From contig JAUVKJ010000096.1 in assembly GCA_030592145.1 (NCBI GenBank), forward strand, positions 1-6,741: a stretch of DNA of 6,741 nt. The letters are read 5' to 3'. The notes beneath the pieces were generated by a model. That model was given only the letters and a program-made list of their open reading frames with translations, did not search any database and was not told the origin of the DNA. Position numbers and translations under genes: made by a program. Positions 1 through 5,176 of the stretch are shown one piece after another (position 1 is the first letter of the stretch; each line of letters begins with the position of its first letter). Origin of the DNA: Bacteroides sp. (GTDB lineage Bacteria; Bacteroidota; Bacteroidia; Bacteroidales; SM23-62).

Positions 1-806
1 AGAACAGGCCCGGTCCATTCAGTAAAACGATCTCGGTTATATCCAATGCAAACACACCCAACAAGGTACTTACCATTAAGGGAGACGTAGAGCCCAAGCC
101 GAAGACCCTTGAAGATGTATACCGTTATAATATGGGCAACAAGATCCGTCTGAAAACTAATCATTTGAGTTTCGCAAGGGTGATTAAGGATGAGCAGAGA
201 AGCCAGCAGGTTGACATCGTGAATGTATCGGATAAGCCGGTGCAGATCAGCTTTAACCGTATACCCGCACACCTGAAGCTGGTCGCCAATCCGGAAACGC
301 TTCAGCCCGGACAAAAGGGCATCATCGCAGGAACCTATGATTCCAAACTGAAAAACGACTGGGGATTTTCCATTGACCGGGTCGACATCTTGCTGGACGG
401 ACAGTATCATGCTTCCAACCGCCTTACCGTGAGTGCTACCATCGAAGAGGATTTCAGCAGTCTGACCGCCAAGGAGAAAGCCAATCCCCCCGCGATTGCC
501 TTTAACAACAATACCTTTAATTTCGAGGAGGTCAGACAGGGTGAAAAAGTAGAGTATACCTTTACCATTAGCAATAACGGGAAATCCGATCTTTACATTC
601 GGAAGGTTAAGGCCAGTTGTGGATGTACCGCTGTAAACCCTGCGGATGATGTGATCGCGGCAGGTGAGAGTACCACCATGAAGGTCGTTTTTGACTCCCG
701 GGGAAAGGTTGGAAAACAAAACAAGACGATCACTATTATCTCCAATGATCCCAGGCATCCACGAAGCATTCTATGGGTGAAGGGCATTGTAACCAAGTCC
801 TCATAA
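1..806 (+). CDS. DUF1573 domain-containing protein, 5'-truncated by the window
   Basis: The frame is open from position 3, giving 267 visible residues before TAA at 804-806. The ATG at 132 is internal and not the start, because the 43 codons before it continue a family-like sequence (NRPGPFSKTISV ... VLTIKGDV) that looks like the end of a first DUF1573 unit. A middle beta-rich module follows (visible residues about 46-150). A second, full DUF1573 unit then covers about 165-265, with the family's SCGCT cysteine motif (visible C206 and C208) and a closing strand ending WVKGIV. DUF1573 units are Ig/ASH-like beta sandwiches common in Bacteroidetes exported proteins, and their biochemical role is unknown. 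Any signal peptide lies outside the window. The next gene is 291 bp downstream, behind a large palindrome, so co-transcription with meaB is uncertain. I am confident of the family and do not claim a function. Confidence 0.5.
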   Translation, partial: NRPGPFSKTISVISNANTPNKVLTIKGDVEPKPKTLEDVYRYNMGNKIRLKTNHLSFARVIKDEQRSQQVDIVNVSDKPVQISFNRIPAHLKLVANPETLQPGQKGIIAGTYDSKLKNDWGFSIDRVDILLDGQYHASNRLTVSATIEEDFSSLTAKEKANPPAIAFNNNTFNFEEVRQGEKVEYTFTISNNGKSDLYIRKVKASCGCTAVNPADDVIAAGESTTMKVVFDSRGKVGKQNKTITIISNDPRHPRSILWVKGIVTKSS

Positions 807-809
807 ACA

Positions 810-830
810 ACTGCCATCCGGTATGGCAGT
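810..830 (+). terminator. Short hairpin just after the DUF1573 stop codon, possible terminator
   Basis: ACTGCCAT at 810-817 and ATGGCAGT at 823-830 are perfect complements around a 5-nt loop, starting three bases after the stop codon. The position suits a transcript 3' end. There is no T-tract after the stem, so it is not a classical intrinsic terminator. The last five bases (826-830) are also the outer end of the long inverted repeat, so the two structures cannot form together. Confidence 0.5.
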
Positions 831-1038
831 ACCAGCAAAGTTTGCTTACATACTGCAGGCATTTTTAAACAAGTCGCCTCTTAAAATTTACGACCTCCGG
901 AATGTTAGACCGTCACTGCATTTTGCGCCAGTAAGCGCAAAATAAGGTTTCTTGTCTAACAATTCCTCCGGTTAAGTAGCAAATTTTGCAGCGACGGTTT
1001 AAAAGATGCCGACAGTATGCAAACTTTGCTGGTACTGC
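826..1038. repeat. 213-bp fold-back (long imperfect inverted repeat) element
   Basis: The outer 20 bp are a perfect inverted repeat: 826-845 (GCAGTACCAGCAAAGTTTGC) against 1019-1038. Complementarity continues inward with small bulges: ATACTG 850-855 with 1013-1018, GGCAT 858-862 with 1006-1010, TTTTAAAC 863-870 with 998-1005, GTCGC 873-877 with about 991-995, AAAATTT 883-889 with 981-987, CCGG 897-900 with 968-971, and GTTAGAC 904-910 with 954-960. Each arm is 85 nt and the central loop is 911-953. The region lacks a credible ORF and fills most of the gap between two same-strand genes. Symmetry across the whole length points to a MITE-like or REP/BIME-like dispersed element, or to a structured RNA. 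No clear target-site duplication flanks it (left TATG, right AATT). The structure is seen directly; its nature is inferred. Confidence 0.5.
920..943. repeat. Inner hairpin in the loop of the fold-back element
   Basis: ATTTTGCGC at 920-928 and GCGCAAAAT at 935-943 are perfect 9-bp complements separated by the six bases CAGTAA. It sits near the centre of the 213-bp inverted repeat and would cap it, giving a long stem with an internal loop and a stable terminal hairpin. Confidence 0.5.
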
Positions 1039-1097
1039 AATTACCAATTATTTAGTCTTTTTAGTAATTTCACTGCTGCGAATCATGGGGAAGCCGA

Positions 1098-2198
1098 ATG
1101 ACAAAAAAGAAAAAGGAGAGCAAGACACTAAAGGTACAGGAAGGCATTGAACCTCCCGGGACCATTCACCCGGATGCAGTTGAGAAATTCAGGAAGCACC
1201 GGAAACGCCTCCTGGAGGCGGGTGACTACGTCAATGGGATCCTGTCGGGTGACCGTTCCCTTCTCAGCCAGGCCATCACCATCATCGAATCCGCCCTGCC
1301 CAATCACCAGGAACTTGCCCGGGAGATCATCCGGGGCTGCCTTCCACATGCAGGAAATTCTGTGAGAATAGGGATCACAGGGGTGCCCGGTGTTGGCAAG
1401 AGTACATTTATCGAATCGCTTGGGATCCGCATCACCAAAGCAGGGAACCGCCTGGCCGTACTTGCCATCGATCCGTCGAGTGAACGTTCCGGAGGTAGTA
1501 TAATGGGTGATAAAACCCGGATGGAGGATCTTTCTTCTGACCCGAATTCATTTATTCGTCCCTCTTCCTCCGGGGGGTCCCTTGGAGGGGTTGCCCGCAA
1601 GACCCGGGAAAACATTATTCTTTGTGAGGCCTGCGGGTTTAACGTAGTTTTCATCGAAACCGTGGGAGTAGGACAATCCGAAACGGCCGTTCATTCCATG
1701 GTCGATTTCTTCCTTCTGCTTATGCTGGCCGGTGCCGGTGATGAGTTACAGGGGATCAAACGCGGAATCATGGAAATGGCCGATGCAATAGCCATTACCA
1801 AGGCCGATGGAAGCAACCGTGAAAAGGCTGGTCGCGCCCGGGCCGAATACCAGAATGCCCTGCATCTTTTTCCTGCCCCGGATTCCGGCTGGACCCCAAG
1901 GGTGATGACATGTTCGGCTCTGGAGGGTGGGGGACTGGATAAGGTATGGGAAACGGTACAGGAATACATGCAGTTTACCAGGGAGAACGAATTCTTTGCT
2001 AACAACAGGCGCCAGCAGGCCAGGTACTGGATGTATGAATTCATCCATGAATCGCTCCGGAGCCACTTCTATGAGCAGGCCGGCATGCAGGAGCAACTGC
2101 AATCCCTCGAGAACCAGGTCTTGTCCGGCTCTAAAAGTTCCTTCCATGCCGCCATGGAAATCCTTGAGATGTATCGCCAGGGCAAAAAGCCTGCCTAG
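1098..2198 (+). CDS. meaB: Methylmalonyl-CoA mutase-associated GTPase MeaB
   Basis: This is a 366-residue cytosolic G3E-family P-loop GTPase. In this family MeaB binds adenosylcobalamin-dependent methylmalonyl-CoA mutase, gates cofactor loading and protects the enzyme from inactivation. The protein was formerly mislabelled ArgK or LAO/AO transport ATPase. Motifs visible in order: a helical N-terminal region (about 25-85), Walker A GVPGVGKS (95-102), DPSS (125-128), the conserved GSIMGDKTRM segment (133-142), the G3/switch motif ETVGVGQSE (187-195), the base-recognition motif TKAD (234-237), a G5-like SAL (273-275), and a C-terminal helical dimerisation arm (about 295-360). The length is normal for the family and all nucleotide-binding motifs look intact. 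ATG 1098 is preceded by GGGGAAG at 1087-1093, a modest ribosome site, and by a lysine-rich N-terminus (MTKKKKESK). The mutase genes usually adjacent are not in view. Confidence 0.5.
   Translation: MTKKKKESKTLKVQEGIEPPGTIHPDAVEKFRKHRKRLLEAGDYVNGILSGDRSLLSQAITIIESALPNHQELAREIIRGCLPHAGNSVRIGITGVPGVGKSTFIESLGIRITKAGNRLAVLAIDPSSERSGGSIMGDKTRMEDLSSDPNSFIRPSSSGGSLGGVARKTRENIILCEACGFNVVFIETVGVGQSETAVHSMVDFFLLLMLAGAGDELQGIKRGIMEMADAIAITKADGSNREKAGRARAEYQNALHLFPAPDSGWTPRVMTCSALEGGGLDKVWETVQEYMQFTRENEFFANNRRQQARYWMYEFIHESLRSHFYEQAGMQEQLQSLENQVLSGSKSSFHAAMEILEMYRQGKKPA
2195..2198. other. Shared CTAG palindrome carrying both convergent stop codons
   Basis: The plus-strand meaB stop TAG is 2196-2198, and the minus-strand phosphatase stop TAG is the complement of 2195-2197. 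The two convergent genes therefore overlap by four bases, with no intergenic room for a terminator. Any terminator for either gene must lie inside the other's coding sequence. Confidence 0.5.
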
Positions 2199-4720
2199 AT
2201 TCTTACACCTATCACGAGAATATCATCTATCTGGTCGGTTTCTGCCATCCAGTCCTGCAGGGTCTGTTCCATGATCTTCAGTTGCTCGTCCATGGATTTC
2301 ATATGGATATCATGCAGCATTTTCTTGAATTTCCTGATCATGAATTTCTTCTGCCTGGGTCCCCCGAACTGGTCCGCGTAACCATCCGAGAAGGTATATA
2401 TCATATCGCCCTTTTGCAGATCCAGGTTATGCCTGGTGAAGGGTTCCTGGTAGTGGGTGTGTATCCCGATGGGCATCTTGTCAGCCTTGGTTTCGATCAG
2501 GTTCCCGTTCCGGTACACAAGCAGTGAATTGTTTGCTCCCGAGAATTCCATCTTCCTGGTTTTCGGATCCAGGATGTAAACGGCAAGGTCCATTCCGTCC
2601 TGGCTTTCCCCTTCCTTGCCAGTCTGGTGAAGCGATTTGATGACCTGAGTGCGGAGCTCGCCCAGGATCTCATCGGTATGCAACTCGGTATGCTTGCTGA
2701 TGATCTCATTCAGGAAGGCGATGCCCAGCATGCTCATAAATGCCCCCGGCACCCCGTGACCGGTACAATCCGCCGCAACACAAATTATTTTTCCATCCTT
2801 CTCGGTTATATAATAATAATCCCCCGAAACGATATCACGGGGCATATACAGAATAAACCGATCGGGCATCAGGCTGTCCACGTAATCTCCCGGGGGAAGC
2901 ATTGCATTCTGGATACGGCTGGCATACTGTATACTGTCGGTGATCTCCTTTTTCTGTTCAGTGATAAGGGCATTTTTGAGTGCAAGCTCCTGGTTGGCCT
3001 TTTTCTTCAGGTTGTTCTGCCGTATCAGCTGCATCATCATCACGATGAATACACCGATCGCAATGATGGTGATGGTCAGGATGATACGGGTTTGTTTCAG
3101 CTTCGTTTCGTCCAGTTCAGACTGTGCCACCAGCAGGGCATTTTCCTTCTCGGTCGCTTCGGTTTCGTATTTTACCTGCATATCGGCAATGGCTTTCTGC
3201 CGGTCCTCCTGGGTCAGGGAATCATACGTCGCAAAGTAAAGTTTATGGTATCTCAGGGCCCGGATATAGTCATTTCGCTTTTCATGCACCTCCGACAACT
3301 TGGTGTAAATATTCATGACAATTTCCTTAATATCAGCTTTAAGTGCCAGTTTGAGCGCATTGTTCAGGTAGTCCAGCGACATATTGTAATTATCAAATGC
3401 CAGGTACACATGTCCAAGCAACAGGTATATGGTTGCCTGGTTTGATATGTTGTTCAACTCCGTATTCAGTTCAAGGGCCCGTTCAAGAGGTTCAAGGGCC
3501 ATGGCGGGTTTTCCCGAGTAAACATAGATGATCCCGATATTCTTCAGGCAGCCGACTACACCATCAATATCTTCCAGTTCTTCCCGCACTTCAAGGGCTT
3601 CATTATAGTATCGGAAGGCTTCATCAAACAGATTAAAGTACTTGTCCGTCTTCTCAATTTTGATCGAATCCTGGAAATTCACTCCAAACATTGACCTGAG
3701 GGAGTCCGCTGCAAGTTTGTTATAAACATTGCCAATATTGTTAAGGCTGTTGGCAATTTCTTTCTTGTCCCCCAATTCCCGGCTTTTTTCAAGCTGGTTA
3801 ACGTGTACCTCGAGTGCTTTGTCGTACAATTCCTGTGTGAAGTAGATCACTCCCATGCTGTTTGTTACAACAGCAATTCCGGCAGCTGAATTGATCTCTT
3901 CGAAAATTGGAAGCGCCTGCTGGAGATAATTCAGGGCAACATCATACTCGGCGCGTTCCAGGTTGGCATTTCCTATTCTCAGGTACATGCGGGCAGCATC
4001 ATACATTGCACCGGCCTGGTTATACAGTTCAGCCGCTTCCTCGTAGTTGCTTATAGCTCCCTGGAAATTCCCCTGAAGGTACATGACCAGTCCTGTGCTC
4101 CCGATGATATCCGGGAGGAGATCCAGGTCCATGGCTTCTTCGGCAAGAGGCCTGGCCAGCTTATAATATCCGAGGGCGCCTGCGTAATCTGCATTCCTCC
4201 TGCATACCTCTGCAAGATAGTAAATCGACTTAGCCTCAATTTGGCTGTTTTTGCTCCCGGAGGCAATCTCCCTTGCCTGGTTGAAATGCTTAATGGCTGA
4301 CTCAGAATTTCCGGTGTACATATATATCCCCCCGATCCTGTTTAATGTATTGGCCATGCCGTCGGGATAATTGGCTTCCTTACTTTTCTCATAGGCCGTC
4401 CCGAGGGATTTGAGAGCCTTCTCATTTTCACCCACCTCGTAAAGAATTAAACTATGCTTCATATGGGCTTCAACAAGAAGTTCCAGATTATCCAGTCCGG
4501 TGGCGAATTCAATGGCTTCCTCCGCATATTTAATGCGATCATCGAGTGGAAGAAATGCGTTCTCTGATAAAGTAAACAGTATTTGCAGGCGGTCTTCTCC
4601 CCGGGTGGTCTCCAGAAGGGCCGTAAGGCTGTCAACCAGGGGATTGTCCTGAGCCGGTGCGGGTCCCCCTGACAACAGGCAAATAGCAACGGAAAGCAGT
4701 ATGAATCCTGAGAATTTCAT
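2195..4720 (-). CDS. TPR-repeat, membrane-anchored SpoIIE-type serine phosphatase
   Basis: This is an 841-residue signalling protein. Residues 1-24 are a signal peptide (hydrophobic core about 5-17, then PAPAQD). About ten TPR-like repeats follow (roughly 84-500), so the sensor part is probably periplasmic. Next come a helical stretch (503-545), one transmembrane segment (about 546-566, flanked by R545 and R567) and a cytoplasmic helical linker with DSIQYASRIQNAMLP (595-609). The C-terminal PP2C-like SpoIIE domain (about 615-841) keeps its acidic metal-binding positions: SGDYYY (D634), ADCTGHG (D651), DGMD (708-711), SDGYADQ (D779, D783) and DDIL (832-833). Family members such as RsbU dephosphorylate serine on anti-sigma-antagonist proteins; the partner here is unknown. 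The start ATG (4718-4720) directly precedes the signal peptide. Between residues 340 and 362 an insertion interrupts one TPR. The gene diverges from the secreted-protein gene beginning at 5177. Confidence 0.5.
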   Translation of the reverse strand: MKFSGFILLSVAICLLSGGPAPAQDNPLVDSLTALLETTRGEDRLQILFTLSENAFLPLDDRIKYAEEAIEFATGLDNLELLVEAHMKHSLILYEVGENEKALKSLGTAYEKSKEANYPDGMANTLNRIGGIYMYTGNSESAIKHFNQAREIASGSKNSQIEAKSIYYLAEVCRRNADYAGALGYYKLARPLAEEAMDLDLLPDIIGSTGLVMYLQGNFQGAISNYEEAAELYNQAGAMYDAARMYLRIGNANLERAEYDVALNYLQQALPIFEEINSAAGIAVVTNSMGVIYFTQELYDKALEVHVNQLEKSRELGDKKEIANSLNNIGNVYNKLAADSLRSMFGVNFQDSIKIEKTDKYFNLFDEAFRYYNEALEVREELEDIDGVVGCLKNIGIIYVYSGKPAMALEPLERALELNTELNNISNQATIYLLLGHVYLAFDNYNMSLDYLNNALKLALKADIKEIVMNIYTKLSEVHEKRNDYIRALRYHKLYFATYDSLTQEDRQKAIADMQVKYETEATEKENALLVAQSELDETKLKQTRIILTITIIAIGVFIVMMMQLIRQNNLKKKANQELALKNALITEQKKEITDSIQYASRIQNAMLPPGDYVDSLMPDRFILYMPRDIVSGDYYYITEKDGKIICVAADCTGHGVPGAFMSMLGIAFLNEIISKHTELHTDEILGELRTQVIKSLHQTGKEGESQDGMDLAVYILDPKTRKMEFSGANNSLLVYRNGNLIETKADKMPIGIHTHYQEPFTRHNLDLQKGDMIYTFSDGYADQFGGPRQKKFMIRKFKKMLHDIHMKSMDEQLKIMEQTLQDWMAETDQIDDILVIGVRI

Positions 4721-4745
4721 AATAAAAAAACCACCTGCATAATTA

Positions 4746-4753
4746 CAAAAATA
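4746..4753 (-). promoter_or_regulatory. Candidate Bacteroidetes-type -7 promoter element for the phosphatase gene
   Basis: On the minus strand this reads TATTTTTG, an exact match to the Bacteroidetes -7 consensus TAnnTTTG. It lies 26 bases upstream of the ATG at 4720, which would leave a short leader of about 20 nt. No clear TTG/TTTG -33 element is found at the usual distance upstream, and the region is AT-rich, so a chance match is possible. Confidence 0.5.
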
Positions 4754-4811
4754 TACGGAGTTATGGAAATTATTGGTGAAAATTGCCGGTCTTCAGGAAA
4801 CTGAATTCCAA

Positions 4812-4827
4812 TTTTACGAGCGTAAAA
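4812..4827. promoter_or_regulatory. 16-bp palindrome, operator-like
   Basis: TTTTACG and CGTAAAA are perfect 7-bp complements separated by AG. The loop is too short for a good RNA hairpin, so a dimeric regulator site is more likely than a terminator. It lies about 60 bp upstream of the candidate phosphatase -7 element. There is no evidence for which protein would bind. Confidence 0.5.
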
Positions 4828-4894
4828 ATGAGTGATTTTTCTTTACAAGAATTTTGGCCACGCATAACCGGTTTGTGATGATGAAAGGTGAGGC

Positions 4895-4918
4895 TGTCTC
4901 AAAAGGACTTTTAAGACA
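4895..4918. repeat. 24-bp imperfect palindrome inside an IS-end-like sequence
   Basis: TGTCT-C-AAAAG / CTTTT-A-AGACA around a central GA gives 10 of 11 paired positions. The left part belongs to GAGGCTGTCTCAAAAGG (4890-4906), which resembles from memory the terminal inverted repeat of IS1182-type insertion sequences. No matching opposite end or transposase is visible in the window, so this may be a solo remnant, an operator or chance. Confidence 0.5.
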
Positions 4919-5042
4919 TCCCCTAAGTTACATTAGACCAATGCTTAATAATATTTCCTAATGAATGAACTGAATTGTTTTGACGAATGAAAAACACCAA
5001 TTGTTGGTTCAGATAAAACCGGACTGTCAGAAAAACGTAACA

Positions 5043-5057
5043 GGCTAATTTTTAGCC
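5043..5057. repeat. Small hairpin GGCTAA-TTT-TTAGCC
   Basis: A perfect 6-bp stem encloses a 3-nt loop about 120 bp upstream of the secreted-protein start. It is short and AT-rich in its inner half. No T-tract or gene end is next to it, so no role is assigned. Confidence 0.5.
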
Positions 5058-5176
5058 GATATTTACAGATACTGGAGATGATTTCATTTTGTCTGAAAGT
5101 ATTGCCCTGAGAGGTATTGAGCGTTTTTTTTGATATAAAACTTTCAAGCTGCCTGAACATATCGTAACTTGAGCAG

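Larger units (their letters stand above)
4721..5176. other. Divergent intergenic region without a credible gene
   Basis: This 456-bp AT-rich stretch separates two divergently transcribed genes and should hold promoters for both. I see a candidate minus-strand -7 element (4746-4753), three small palindromes (4812-4827, 4895-4918, 5043-5057) and a run of eight T (5124-5131), 45 bases upstream of ATG 5177. No exact TAnnTTTG motif was found on the plus strand. A weak possibility is TTG 5117-5119 with AAACTTTC 5138-5145. The only sizeable frame runs antisense into the next gene's signal peptide and resembles no protein I know. Confidence 0.5.

Noticed and set aside
132..134. ATG as start of the DUF1573 protein
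   Set aside because: The same frame is open for 43 codons upstream to the window edge, and those codons encode the end of a preceding DUF1573 unit. The ATG is therefore internal.
826..1038. Invertible promoter (phase-variation inverton) reading of the 20-bp inverted repeats
   Set aside because: In invertons the interior is asymmetric. Here the interior is complementary over most of its length, there is no recombinase gene nearby, and no clear TAnnTTTG promoter is present inside.
826..1038. Retron or other reverse-transcribed ncRNA
   Set aside because: No reverse transcriptase gene is in the window, and the following gene is clearly meaB, so the long stem alone does not support it.
1304..1654. 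Several 70-130 codon open frames on both strands inside meaB
   Set aside because: They are frame shadows of a GC-rich, fully motif-supported GTPase gene and have no recognisable products.
2627..3445. 272-codon plus-strand open frame within the phosphatase gene
   Set aside because: It lies wholly antisense to the catalytic, linker and transmembrane parts of a strongly supported gene, and its translation (rich in H, Q, I) shows no recognisable domain. It is a shadow frame.
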